The position numbers were made by a program, and so were the translations under genes. DNA of 15,653 nt from an uncultured bacterium. Lineage in GTDB: Bacteria; Patescibacteriota; Patescibacteriia; Patescibacteriales; Patescibacteriaceae. The stretch is from the NCBI GenBank assembly GCA_937868555.1, contig CALMNI010000062.1, forward strand, positions 1 to 15,653. The letters run 5' to 3'. Under the pieces are notes generated by a model that did no database searches, was not told the DNA's origin, and saw only the letters and a program-made list of their open reading frames with translations. Shown here one piece after another: positions 5,783 to 13,861 of the stretch. The stretch's first letter is position 1. Each line of letters opens with the position of its first letter.

Positions 5783-7028
5783 ATCGGTTTATCGCTAATT
5801 GAACGAATATCGGTTCGCGCTCGACTAAATACGCTGACCGCTTTAATTGCTCGCACGCAACCATAAGACTGGCAGAGCCGGAAAACAGGTCAAGAACAAT
5901 ATCGCCGGGTTTGGTGCAGCGGCGCAATGGGCGTTCGTGGATAGAGGGCGGTTTTTCCGTCGGGTGCTGGTAGTCCGCGCCATTGATCCGTTTGGCGAGC
6001 CAGATGTCAAATAGGTCGTAGATGTCGTCAATCGTTTTGTTGCCGCTGCCGATTTCAGGGTTCAGCACCTCTGAGAAGTTGAAAGCTCTGTCCGATAGGT
6101 ACGGCTTTCCGACCGTTCCGTACAGTACGGGCTCGTACTGGCGGTTAAAGCCTACATTGGGCGTTGGTGTGCTGTTATTCTTAATCCATAGGCAGGTGCG
6201 TTTATATGCGATGCCCAACTCTTTATAGATACCTTGCAGCATCCAGGCGTATCGTGTATCGTGATATACGAACACATGAGCGTCTTTCGTGCATACGGAC
6301 AAGCCGTTGCCGATCGCCGCTTTCAGAAACGCTTCATACTCCTTGTCCGACTTGGAATCGTCCACGGTCCCTCCATATGAGCCCTTGCCTCCGATTCCGT
6401 GGTTATAGGAAAGACCTATATTAAATGGAGGGTCAAAAATTAGAGTTGTCGCGCGATCTCCTTTCATAAGTTTCTTGACCGACGCCGGATCGGTACTGTC
6501 GGCGCAGAGAATTTTGTGTTTTCCCAGCTGGTATAAATCACCTAGCCTAACGTTCGTCTTTTTGATTTTCTTCAATTCATCTTCCGGCCGGAATTCGTCG
6601 TCTTCGACGGATACGTCGTCGAAGATCAGGGCGAGATCGCCATCTTCGAATCCGCTGGCGAGGATCGTATCGATATCGAAGTTATCGGCCAGCTTCTGCC
6701 AGTCGAATTCGCCGCTGATTCGGTTGCTCGACAAGAGATATCGGTCGTATTCTTTTTTTGTCAGTTTGCGATTAGGAACCCGAACCGATATGACAGCGTC
6801 GGCCGGACCAATGAGCTTAAGCGCTACCAAGCGCTGGTGGCCGGCAATGACTTTGTTATCCCGGTCGACAACGGGAAGCTCAACCACACCGAAGTCGAGG
6901 AGGCTTTTCTTGAGCGCTGCCATTTGGCGGTCGCTCATCACCCTGGGATTCAGGGCATTGGGCACGAGATCGGAGATTTTCCGAGATTCTGTGCGCCATG
7001 ATAATGCATGTTTTTTCATAAAACGCAT
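5742..7028 (-). CDS. ParB-domain DNA methyltransferase
   Basis: This 428-residue fusion is typical of phages and plasmids. Residues about 15-105 form a ParB/sulfiredoxin-like domain (VIAGHQRLVALK, 60-71). Residues about 165-428 form an N4/N6 amino-methyltransferase with motif IV DPPFNIG (199-205), HPTEKP (355-360) and motif I VLDLFSGSASLMVACE (378-393). It is the first gene of the modification and packaging operon. ATG 7028 is followed by another ATG at 7019. The only AGGAGG on this strand is about 20 bases upstream, inside a GGAGG/CCTCC inverted repeat (7041-7056), too far for normal use. It probably modifies the element's own DNA. Target sequence unknown. Confidence 0.9.
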   Translation of the reverse strand: MRFMKKHALSWRTESRKISDLVPNALNPRVMSDRQMAALKKSLLDFGVVELPVVDRDNKVIAGHQRLVALKLIGPADAVISVRVPNRKLTKKEYDRYLLSSNRISGEFDWQKLADNFDIDTILASGFEDGDLALIFDDVSVEDDEFRPEDELKKIKKTNVRLGDLYQLGKHKILCADSTDPASVKKLMKGDRATTLIFDPPFNIGLSYNHGIGGKGSYGGTVDDSKSDKEYEAFLKAAIGNGLSVCTKDAHVFVYHDTRYAWMLQGIYKELGIAYKRTCLWIKNNSTPTPNVGFNRQYEPVLYGTVGKPYLSDRAFNFSEVLNPEIGSGNKTIDDIYDLFDIWLAKRINGADYQHPTEKPPSIHERPLRRCTKPGDIVLDLFSGSASLMVACEQLKRSAYLVEREPIFVQLAINRYEKLTGLKAKKLN

Positions 7029-7092
7029 TAATGAATTAGGGGAGGATATACCCTCCTATTAGTAGCTGCTGATATTTCATCGCAAATAAAAA

Positions 7093-7112
7093 AATCCCTA
7101 AGATAAGGGATT
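7093..7112 (-). terminator. Terminator of the coiled-coil gene
   Basis: AATCCCT and AGGGATT form a 7-bp stem around a 6-base loop, followed on the minus strand by a run of Ts (seven). It follows the stop of the gene ending at 7170. A second hairpin without a T tract, CCGCTGA-AATC-TCAGCGG (7139-7156), lies between the two. Confidence 0.7.
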
Positions 7113-7169
7113 ATATATTAGAGGATATGTAAAATTGCCCGCTGAAATCTCAGCGGCACCTATGTCGCG

Positions 7170-8099
7170 CTATTCGTATTGATCTTCGGCGCGTATATCT
7201 TCTCTTGCTGCGTATAGTTGACCTCCTGAGCTATGCAGCTCTCCCGTTCCACGTAATATGGGCACGGGCTTGAGGGCAAATTTCACTTTATAGCCATAGG
7301 CGGAATCGTAGGGATGGAATGGGTCTTCTTTTAGGCCAAAAATTTCCGACAGCTTTTTAGCTAAAGCGCTTTTTGTTTTCAGGAAGGCGTTTCTCTTTAC
7401 TTTTAACTGAGCCGCTAACAAGTCAGTAGAAGTAACAAGCTTAAATTCTTTGTGATTAAGAGCTATGGCAAGCTGAGTTAATAGCTTCCATTGATTGTCG
7501 GGAATTTTGTCGGCGGTATTTTTTCGACAAAATCCTAAACTTTCGTAGTCATACTTGCCAATAAGCTCGTTTTTAAGATGAATGGTTACGGTATAATTAT
7601 CAACAAAAGCAATTGATAAATCCTCAAACCGGCTGTTTTGCGGAAGGGGAATAAGTGGTTCCCTTTCCTCTTGCAGGCGGCGTCTTTCGGGAATAACTCC
7701 TTCTTGTCGTAGCTTCTGAATAACTATATCGGCTATCTCATCCCGGCTAGCCGGGGCGGTATGATAAGGGATTGGCGAGGGTAATATGGCTATCGGTTCG
7801 GGGCGCGCTGCTTCTGCAATCATTCGTGCATGCGCGACCTCAGCTTTGGCGAATTTTTCAAGAGTAGGGCTAATCAGCTCCATAGCCTTAATCTGAATAG
7901 GCATGAAATCAAGCTTTAAATCAGCCCACTGCTTGAGCATGGGAGCTGTCTGTCTGGCGATTTCCTCTGCCAGCTTGCTGGCCGCCTCTAAGGTCGGCCT
8001 CATCTGTTCGGCTGCTTCGGCGACCCTGCGAGCTAATTCCGAAAATTCTTCCCTCATGGGCCAGTCTGCAGATTGCAGTAGCTTATTAACGTTATTCAT
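7170..8099 (-). CDS. Unrecognised coiled-coil protein with possible DNA-binding C-terminus
   Basis: I do not recognise this 309-residue protein with certainty. Residues 1-105 are rich in Ala, Glu and Lys with heptad-like spacing and look coiled-coil. A proline-rich linker follows (PIAILPSPIPYHTAP, about 107-122), then a charged helix. The C-terminal 100 residues (LLTQLAIALNHKEFKLVTST, then LKVKRNAFLKTKSALAKKL and a GYKVKF strand) read like a winged-helix domain. It is transcribed divergently from the LexA-like repressor, with 72 bases between the starts, so it may share control with it. GAGGG lies only one base before its ATG, an unusually close ribosome binding site. No signal peptide or membrane segment. 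Confidence 0.75.
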   Translation of the reverse strand: MNNVNKLLQSADWPMREEFSELARRVAEAAEQMRPTLEAASKLAEEIARQTAPMLKQWADLKLDFMPIQIKAMELISPTLEKFAKAEVAHARMIAEAARPEPIAILPSPIPYHTAPASRDEIADIVIQKLRQEGVIPERRRLQEEREPLIPLPQNSRFEDLSIAFVDNYTVTIHLKNELIGKYDYESLGFCRKNTADKIPDNQWKLLTQLAIALNHKEFKLVTSTDLLAAQLKVKRNAFLKTKSALAKKLSEIFGLKEDPFHPYDSAYGYKVKFALKPVPILRGTGELHSSGGQLYAAREDIRAEDQYE

Positions 8100-8130
8100 G
8101 CCCTCAACATAGCATACAAGCTTTTACAAG

Positions 8131-8165
8131 GCAATATAGTAAAAACAAAGTATTGCAATATATTG
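8131..8165. promoter_or_regulatory. Divergent control region with repeated GCAATATA motif
   Basis: The gap between the coiled-coil gene and the repressor contains GCAATATAGTA (8131-8141) and GCAATATATTG (8155-8165) as direct repeats. The second includes the perfect 10-base palindrome CAATATATTG (8156-8165). TATATT (8159-8164) is a reasonable -10 box for the repressor, although no good -35 is visible. The motif is placed for autorepression, but this is inference. Confidence 0.45.
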
Positions 8166-8171
8166 TTGGAC

Positions 8172-8819
8172 ATGGTAATATACAAGGGTATGGCTAGAAA
8201 CAAAGTACAAGGGTGGGAATCCTTGCATCCAAACCAGCAGAAGCTCTATCAGTATTTGTCTGATAACGCCCATGATGACCAAGTTACGCTGGCCGACATG
8301 TCGTCCGTATTGGATACGACTTCACTGAATACCGTGGTTCATCATATCAGACAGCTTGAAAAAAAGGGCTATATACGCCGCAAGGGAACCGGAAATCAGT
8401 TTGAAGTCTTGTCGGCACCCGTACAGGATATCGTCTATCTTAACTTATATGGAATGGCTGGCTGCAGCCCAGATGGATTTTTTAACGATGATAATGTCGT
8501 TGATAGGATACCTTTCCCAGCTAAGCGAATGAGCGTGCCAGCCGACTCTTTTCTTGTCGAGGCAAGAAATGACTCCATGGAACCCTTGATTCATGACAGA
8601 GATTTGGTTCTTGTAGACAAAGGACCCGTTGAGAATGGATCAATCGTGGTAGTTGTCCATAAAGACGGAGCCAAGATAAAAAAAATATTCAAAGACAAGA
8701 AGCATATGATTCTACAGTCTCTCAATCAAAAATATGATCCCGATATAGTTGAAGCTGATGATATTCGCATTGTCGGCTCTGTTCGGGGCGTAATTAGGAA
8801 TTTTCCTATGAAGGTTTAA
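8172..8819 (+). CDS. LexA-like S24-family repressor
   Basis: This self-cleaving transcription repressor probably governs the element's lysogeny or SOS-type response. From ATG 8172 it has 215 residues. Residues about 15-75 form a winged helix (LADMSSVLDTTSLNTVVHHI, then KGYIRRKG). The C-terminal half is the LexA/CI latent-protease fold with an Ala-Gly cleavage site (YGMAGCSPDG, Ala96-Gly97), nucleophile Ser135 (NDSMEP) and general base Lys170 (KIKKI). All three are in place, so RecA-stimulated autocleavage is expected. The frame could begin at TTG 8163 or ATG 8190. The latter has AAGGG one base upstream, and the 8172 start may be leaderless behind TATATT. Whether it is the host LexA or an element repressor cannot be settled here. 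Confidence 0.87.
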   Translation: MVIYKGMARNKVQGWESLHPNQQKLYQYLSDNAHDDQVTLADMSSVLDTTSLNTVVHHIRQLEKKGYIRRKGTGNQFEVLSAPVQDIVYLNLYGMAGCSPDGFFNDDNVVDRIPFPAKRMSVPADSFLVEARNDSMEPLIHDRDLVLVDKGPVENGSIVVVVHKDGAKIKKIFKDKKHMILQSLNQKYDPDIVEADDIRIVGSVRGVIRNFPMKV

Positions 8820-8825
8820 AAATCA

Positions 8826-8854
8826 GAAAGGGCCGCCAATCCGGCGGCCCTTTC
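8826..8854 (+). terminator. Terminator of the LexA-like gene
   Basis: GAAAGGGCCGCC and GGCGGCCCTTTC form a perfect 12-bp stem around AATCC, beginning 7 bases after the stop codon. The T tract is short (three), but the stem is very stable. Confidence 0.75.
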
Positions 8855-9007
8855 GGGCGTTTAAATTTAAGAAAAAGGGTCTCTTTCTCAGACATTACCT
8901 TTTAGGTCGATTCTTAAAGAAGCTGGAGAACGATATACTGAAACCCTCATCAGTTTTAGATTATCATATCTGACGCCCCCTTGGCAACAATGTGCAAAAA
9001 AAACATT

Positions 9008-9148
9008 ATGTCCAATTCCAAAACGTTTCCGCTAGGTCGGGATTCTGAGAATGGCCGCTTTACTCCGGTAAAAGAGGCTAAGCAGCATCCTAAGGACCAT
9101 GAAGTGGAACGGATCCCGAAACGGGGTTACGGAGACACCAAGAAGTAG
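9008..9148 (+). CDS. Small hydrophilic protein, 46 residues
   Basis: An ATG at 9008 opens a 46-codon frame ending TAG at 9146-9148. The product contains FPLGRDSENGRFTPVKEAKQ and ends in RIPKRGYGDTKK. The pattern RDSxxGxFxxVKEAxxxP resembles short bacterial hypothetical proteins with a GRD-x-GRF core, often found near phage or toxin-antitoxin-like genes. Function unknown. It has no membrane segment and no clear ribosome binding site (an A-rich run precedes the ATG). It is followed by a small hairpin over its stop codon and then a very stable one. Confidence 0.6.
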   Translation: MSNSKTFPLGRDSENGRFTPVKEAKQHPKDHEVERIPKRGYGDTKK

Positions 9149-9174
9149 CATAAGCGCTACTTAGAGAAAGCAAA

Positions 9175-9216
9175 GCGCAAGGGCAGGAGCCGGGAAAGCG
9201 GCTCCTGCCCTTGCGC
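9175..9216. other. 18-bp perfect inverted repeat
   Basis: GCGCAAGGGCAGGAGCCG pairs fully with its complement across the 6-base loop GGAAAG. No T tract follows on the plus strand, so it is not a classic intrinsic terminator. It could stabilise the end of the 46-residue gene's mRNA or stop transcription by itself. It lies between two small plus-strand genes. Confidence 0.7.
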
Positions 9217-9298
9217 CCTGAGAATAGGCTATTAGGATTGTGACACTTGTAATGCAGAAAATTTGTAACATTTGTAACATTTTTAATTATCAACATGT

Positions 9299-9550
9299 AT
9301 GGCTGGTAAAAAACTCACCAAGTTTACCTTGGAGCTGAACGAAAAAAAGGAACGGTGGGAACTCCGAAACGACAAAACCGACAAACTGGTTAAGTCGTTT
9401 GATACGAAAGGAGAAGCAACTTCCGGCGGAGTTCTTCGTAAGGCGGTCGGAAAAGATGGCGGATCCGTTAAGATCCAGAAGGAGAATGGCCGGATTCAAG
9501 AAGAGCGCACCTACCCAAAGTCCGCAGACCCCAAGCAATCGCCAGGTTGA
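9299..9550 (+). CDS. DUF2188-like small protein
   Basis: This 83-residue protein has the DUF2188 layout: a WELRNDKTDKLVKSFDTKGEA strand-turn-helix (cited in part as WELRNDKTDK), a helix, then SVKIQKENGRIQEERTYP at the end. The function of DUF2188 is unknown, and members are common in phages and small operons. No ribosome binding site precedes ATG 9299. The upstream 50 bases carry two tandem TTTGTAACA units. The gene ends with TGA and is followed by about 165 bases with no supported gene before the shared terminator. Confidence 0.75.
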   Translation: MAGKKLTKFTLELNEKKERWELRNDKTDKLVKSFDTKGEATSGGVLRKAVGKDGGSVKIQKENGRIQEERTYPKSADPKQSPG

Positions 9551-9716
9551 TCGTTATTCGCCTGATTTGCGATTAGAGCCGTAGACCCGAAGGCCTCGGC
9601 AGCCGCTGGGGAAGGATCTCAAAATTCCTTTTGAAAGGCGCTGAAATTTGGTACTAGACCGGTGCGCCCCGCAGTTAGCATTTTTTATCGGACGACCCGA
9701 ACGCCCTAGGAAATGC

Positions 9717-9751
9717 AAAAAAAGACCGAGTCTTGTGCCCGGTCTTTTTTT
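9717..9751. terminator. Bidirectional terminator between DUF2188 gene and copper operon
   Basis: AAAAAAAGACCG and CGGTCTTTTTTT flank an 11-base loop. A-run on one side and T-run on the other make it a good terminator in both directions. It lies 12 bases after the end of the copper operon on the minus strand. Confidence 0.85.
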
Positions 9752-9763
9752 GTTACTTAATTA

Positions 9764-10237
9764 CTAACTATTAAAGGCTACAGAAAACCCGTACATTCCC
9801 ATACTGCACAATGCCTCTAAGGTTGTTCCCGCAACTTGTGCAGGCACTTCAATATCAGTCGTGCCGGTCGGTGGGAGATTCTTACTGTAGTTAAGAGTCG
9901 GGATCCGCAAGGCAGATGAGCAGTCAAAAGTTGCGCTCGTTTGTATACGTAGAATTGTCGGCACATTCGCCTTAGCAGTAGTCATGCTCGGAGCATATCC
10001 GCCTTTCGCGCTCACTTCTATGATTTGCTTTCCGTCCTCGTTCTTAACATTATTAGCCGATGCTTCGGTCTTGTTCGGAGTAGCATGACTTCCTGAACAG
10101 CCACCTACCGAAGTATTGGAACATGTTGCATATGAAACGCTTTGAGAAGCGGGCTTGCTATCGATATTGACTACGATAAGGATAGCTGCGATCGCAGCTA
10201 TTCCTGCCACGGCGGAAATGATATTTTTCTTGGTCAT
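9764..10237 (-). CDS. Membrane-anchored cupredoxin-like copper protein
   Basis: This 157-residue protein starts with one N-terminal membrane segment (about residues 5-24), so the rest lies outside the membrane. A Cys-containing linker (Cys39, Cys47) leads to a beta-rich cupredoxin-like domain from about residue 70 (IIEVSAKGGYAPSMTTAKAN). It ends with Cys144-Ser-Met146-Gly-Met148, a plausible copper site like that of the EfeO/plastocyanin-type small cupredoxins. It is the last gene of the copper operon, 12 bases after its neighbour. It probably receives or sequesters exported copper. It could instead be redox-active through its Cys residues. Confidence 0.75.
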   Translation of the reverse strand: MTKKNIISAVAGIAAIAAILIVVNIDSKPASQSVSYATCSNTSVGGCSGSHATPNKTEASANNVKNEDGKQIIEVSAKGGYAPSMTTAKANVPTILRIQTSATFDCSSALRIPTLNYSKNLPPTGTTDIEVPAQVAGTTLEALCSMGMYGFSVAFNS

Positions 10238-10249
10238 ACTATAAGTATA

Positions 10250-11278
10250 TTAGAAATTAAATACATGGGGCAAGGCCCCAATAGCAACGAGGCTCGAATA
10301 GAGGTTAAATAGCCCGAAGACTATCACGATCAAGCCGGCTGTTTTAAAGAAGATTCCCGCTCTCAGGCTTTTGCCAATCGTAAGCGAGCTGAAGCTGACA
10401 AGGGCAAGAACGGGCAAGGTGCCGAGCGCGAAGGCAAGCATCGTCAGTCCGCCCGAAAGAAAGCTCCCCGTTGAAAGCGAATAGATCTGCATGGACTGCG
10501 TAAAACCACAGGGCAGGAAGAATGTAATAATTCCGAGAAGAGCCGGTGTCAGCGTATGATTGAATTTCGTAACATTCAAAGCTTTATGCGAAAGAAATTT
10601 CGGCATTGTTGGCGTAAGGAGCTTTGTCCATGGGAAGATATCTAATAAGTTGAGTCCGAGCAGTATCATGACTGATCCGATTAAGACGCTAAGAACAAAC
10701 ATGCCAGTCACCCCCAAAGCGAAACTCGAACCGATCGCTCCAATTACGCCGCCGAGAACAAAGAAGCTAATAATCCGTCCGACATGAAATAGCAACTGTG
10801 GCTTTACTTTGTCGCCAGTTTGCGCGAATGTAGCCGACATCGATAATACCAATCCGCCTACGACTGCCATGCACGTGGACAAGGAAGCAATAATGCCAAC
10901 AAAGAATGCGGTGCCGTATGTTACCTTATCGCTCGTAATAAGATTCACGATACCGAGCTTTTGCAAAAGGATAAACAAAGCGATGAAGCCAAGGGCGATC
11001 GGTACGGCAATCTTAAAGTCTTTCCAATTAACAGAGGTTACGGGTTTGCTAGTTACGACAGTATAGCCATGAGGCTGCAGCGTCTGGCTCAATTGCTCGG
11101 CGATTGTTTCGGGGGAATCGGTATCAAACCTGCCTGTAACTTCAACGGAGCATGTTGCCAGAGTTGCCTTAGCTTTCTCTATCTGAGGCAAGTCCTGTAA
11201 TTCGCTTTCAGTAAGAAGTACGCAAGCTGGGCAGTGCATGCCTTTGACATGGAATGAGTATGTTTTTGTTTCACGCAT
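10250..11278 (-). CDS. HMA-domain DsbD/TauE-like membrane protein
   Basis: This 342-residue fusion has an N-terminal heavy-metal-associated domain (GMHCPACV, metal ligands Cys16 and Cys19) and six or more membrane helices of the DsbD_2/UreH-like (often annotated sulfite exporter TauE/SafE) type. The helices carry Cys136 (STCMAVVGG) and Cys257 (FFLPCGFTQ) at the positions of the DsbD cysteine pair. It likely moves copper or reducing power across the membrane together with CopA and the cupredoxin. It starts one base after the copA stop and is translationally coupled. The substrate is inferred from context. Confidence 0.82.
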   Translation of the reverse strand: MRETKTYSFHVKGMHCPACVLLTESELQDLPQIEKAKATLATCSVEVTGRFDTDSPETIAEQLSQTLQPHGYTVVTSKPVTSVNWKDFKIAVPIALGFIALFILLQKLGIVNLITSDKVTYGTAFFVGIIASLSTCMAVVGGLVLSMSATFAQTGDKVKPQLLFHVGRIISFFVLGGVIGAIGSSFALGVTGMFVLSVLIGSVMILLGLNLLDIFPWTKLLTPTMPKFLSHKALNVTKFNHTLTPALLGIITFFLPCGFTQSMQIYSLSTGSFLSGGLTMLAFALGTLPVLALVSFSSLTIGKSLRAGIFFKTAGLIVIVFGLFNLYSSLVAIGALPHVFNF

Positions 11279-11279
11279 A

Positions 11280-13553
11280 TTATAGTTTGGCGTTCTTAAG
11301 CCTCAGAGAATTAACCACTACGGTAATGCTTTCAAAGGCCATAAGCGCACCGGCAACCGCCGGACTGAGCGTCCAACCGTAGAATGGGAACAGGATACCG
11401 GCGGCAATCGGAATGCCAATGGAATTATAGCCAAACGACCAAATAAGATTCTGCCAGATCGTTCGGTTGGTCTTGCGGGCCAGATTAAGCGCTTCGGCAA
11501 CTTTGCCGATATCGCCGTTAAGAAGGACGATATCCGAACTCTCAATCGCAATATCAGAGCCGTTGCTCATGGAAATGGCCACATCCGCTTGGGCAAGAGC
11601 CGGAGAATCATTAACGCCGTCGCCGATCATCGCAACTTTTAAGCCTTCTTTCTGCAAGTCAGAGATAATCTTCAGCTTGTCCGCAGGCTGCACATCGCTA
11701 AAGACTTCGCTGATGCCAAGCTTGTGGGCGACTTTTTCACTTGTCTTCTTATTATCGCCGGTCGCCATGATCATTCGCAAGTTCAATTTTTTGAGCTTGG
11801 CGATTTCCGCTGCCGCCGTTTGCTTGATGGTGTCGTGAATCTTAATGAGCGATAATACTTCTTTCTCACTAGCTAAGTAAAGCTCGCGGCCGCTTGCAAA
11901 GCGGTCAGTATTAAAATTATCCCTGATGTGCTTGGGCGTAAGGCCAGTGGCTTCCGAAACAAAATCAATTGAACCAAGATAATAGGCCATGCTCTTATAT
12001 ACTCCAGTCATGCCCTTGCCGGGAATCTCAGTTACCTTCTTAAGCGTTAGCTCTGACGTTTCATGTTCCTCTAGCCACTGCCTCATGCTTTGGGAGATCG
12101 GGTGGTGCGACGCTTTGGCAAGCGACAGGGCAAGCGAACGCTTGAAAGCAGTTTCTTCAATGTCGCAGGCATGATCCGTGTCTTGGCAAAAGATTCCTTC
12201 AATAGAGAGCTTGTTTTCCGTGAGCGTTCCGGTCTTGTCAAACACAATCGCCTGCACTTTGGAAAGCTTTTCAAGGCTCTCGGCGTTCTTAATCAGGATG
12301 CCGCGGCGAGCGCCTGCGCCTACCCCCGTAATGATCGCTGTTGGCGTGGCAAGGCCAAGCGAGCAGGGGCAGGCAATGACCAATACTGCCATCGTTGAAG
12401 ACAAGGCCAAAGCTATAGCGCGATCAAGGCCAAGGCTGCCGGGGCCGAATACCAGCCACGCGATTATGGTTATCAACGCCAGCACTAAAACGACGTAGAC
12501 AAATACGCCCGAGATTTTGTCAGCGATCCGTTCAATCGGCGCTTTTGAGCTTTGCGCGCTTTCTACAATCGAGATGATATGTGCTAAAGCGGTTTGGGTG
12601 CTGTCTTTCTCAACCTTAATCTTGAGCAAACCCTGAAAATTCTGCGTTCCGGCAAATACAGTGTTACCGATAGTCTTATCGACAGGAATGGATTCCCCTG
12701 TAAGGTTCGATTCATCAAGGCTACTGCTGCCGTATACAATTGCGCCGTCTATCGGCACTCGCTCGTTGGGCTTGATGATCACGATATCTCCGACCGTAAC
12801 TTGCTCAATTGGCAATTCAAGTTCTTTGCCATTTCTCTCAACCAGCGCCGACTTACTGGATAGCTCAGCCAGCTTTTTGAGCGCCTCGTTGGTTTTCCTC
12901 TTAGCCTTAGCTTCAAGGTGCTGGCCAAAAGCGATAAGTCCGATCACGACAATAACGACGTCATAAAAGTTGGAATGGACATCCAAGTAGCGGGATAGCG
13001 GCACTTCAAAGGCGGTTACCGCAAAGGAATAGATAAAAGCGACAACCGTTGAGATGCCGACGAGCGTATCCATGCTGGCAACGCCGGTCTTCAGAAATAT
13101 CCACAATGAGCGGATATAGCGGCGGCCGATGCCGAACAAGACGAAGGTCGCGAATATCGGCATGAGATGATGAGCCGCTTCGTATACGGTCTCGCTCATC
13201 GGATCAATCAGGTTGTTTTGCGCCAGTACTTCCCATGCCATCATGGCAAAGGAAAAGATAATCATGGGAATAACGAACTTCATCTCAAAGGCCATTTTCT
13301 TCTCATGGCTGTCAGGCGAGCCTTTTGCGTCCGCTGAAACCGCATTGGTATCCACCAAGCTGTATCCAAACGGAGTAATCGCGGCGTTGAGCGTATCAAA
13401 AGCCACAGGCCTGTCCGCAAAGGCAACGGTCGCCTTTTGGGCAGGCAGGTTAACCGAAACCTTATCTATGCCGGCAAGCTTGCCTATGTTTTTCTGGATC
13501 AGGGAGACGCAGCTGGCGCAATGCATTCCTTTGACGCTGTAGGTTTGTTCCAT
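11280..13553 (-). CDS. copA: Copper-exporting P1B-type ATPase
   Basis: This 757-residue pump has one N-terminal heavy-metal-associated domain (GMHCASC, Cys12/Cys15), the membrane metal site CPC (395-397), actuator TGES (285-288), phosphorylation loop DKTGT (439-443), the HP motif at 484-485, TGD (598-600) and hinge GDGVND (644-649). The YN pair at 709-710 fits the Cu(I)-specific P1B-1 group. The last helix reads MAFESITVVVNSLRL, where most Cu(I) pumps have MxxSS, so the third metal-binding site is altered. The gene begins 3 bases after csoR. Expected role: ATP-driven Cu(I) export from the cytoplasm. Confidence 0.95.
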   Translation of the reverse strand: MEQTYSVKGMHCASCVSLIQKNIGKLAGIDKVSVNLPAQKATVAFADRPVAFDTLNAAITPFGYSLVDTNAVSADAKGSPDSHEKKMAFEMKFVIPMIIFSFAMMAWEVLAQNNLIDPMSETVYEAAHHLMPIFATFVLFGIGRRYIRSLWIFLKTGVASMDTLVGISTVVAFIYSFAVTAFEVPLSRYLDVHSNFYDVVIVVIGLIAFGQHLEAKAKRKTNEALKKLAELSSKSALVERNGKELELPIEQVTVGDIVIIKPNERVPIDGAIVYGSSSLDESNLTGESIPVDKTIGNTVFAGTQNFQGLLKIKVEKDSTQTALAHIISIVESAQSSKAPIERIADKISGVFVYVVLVLALITIIAWLVFGPGSLGLDRAIALALSSTMAVLVIACPCSLGLATPTAIITGVGAGARRGILIKNAESLEKLSKVQAIVFDKTGTLTENKLSIEGIFCQDTDHACDIEETAFKRSLALSLAKASHHPISQSMRQWLEEHETSELTLKKVTEIPGKGMTGVYKSMAYYLGSIDFVSEATGLTPKHIRDNFNTDRFASGRELYLASEKEVLSLIKIHDTIKQTAAAEIAKLKKLNLRMIMATGDNKKTSEKVAHKLGISEVFSDVQPADKLKIISDLQKEGLKVAMIGDGVNDSPALAQADVAISMSNGSDIAIESSDIVLLNGDIGKVAEALNLARKTNRTIWQNLIWSFGYNSIGIPIAAGILFPFYGWTLSPAVAGALMAFESITVVVNSLRLKNAKL

Positions 13554-13556
13554 ATG

Positions 13557-13820
13557 CTATTTGCGCTTTAGGCGGTAGACTTTGAGAATTTCGGCTTGGG
13601 CCTTTTTCTCTTTTCCTTGCTTTACCTGGTTTACTACGCAATTAGTGAGGTGGTTTTCCATGAGCACGTCCTCAACGCCCGACAGAGCCTGCTTAACGGC
13701 AGAGGTCTGGGTAATGATATCGATGCAGTAGGCGCTCTTGGTCACCATGTCTTGCAGGCCGCGCACTTGGCCTTCAACGATCTTGAGACGGTTAAGGAGT
13801 TTTTTCTTGTCTAGTTTCAT
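13557..13820 (-). CDS. csoR: CsoR-family copper-sensing repressor
   Basis: This 87-residue all-helical repressor of the CsoR/RcnR/FrmR family has the copper ligand set Cys32 (AYCIDI), His57 (ENHL) and Cys61 (TNC), which separates Cu(I)-sensing CsoR from the nickel and formaldehyde relatives. It should release DNA when it binds Cu(I). First gene of the copper operon, so it regulates itself together with copA. GGGAG lies 3 bases before ATG 13820, and the predicted transcript start is only a few bases upstream, so the leader is extremely short. Confidence 0.92.
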   Translation of the reverse strand: MKLDKKKLLNRLKIVEGQVRGLQDMVTKSAYCIDIITQTSAVKQALSGVEDVLMENHLTNCVVNQVKQGKEKKAQAEILKVYRLKRK

Positions 13821-13828
13821 ATACTCCC

Positions 13829-13857
13829 AGTATATACCCCATGGGGGTATATGTCAA
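13829..13857 (-). promoter_or_regulatory. Copper operon promoter with CsoR operator in the spacer
   Basis: On the minus strand TTGACA (13857-13852) and TATACT (13834-13829) are 17 bases apart. The perfect inverted repeat ATATACCCC-ATG-GGGGTATAT (13832-13852) fills the spacer and touches both boxes. The TACCCC...GGGGTA core is the known CsoR operator type. Bound CsoR would block polymerase until copper is present. The promoter lies just inside the end of the recombinase gene region (stop at 13862-13864). Confidence 0.9.
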
Positions 13858-13861
13858 AACG

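Noticed and set aside
9240..9300. CRISPR-like or iteron array from the TTTGTAACA repeats
   Set aside because: Only two full tandem units are present, without spacers or further copies.
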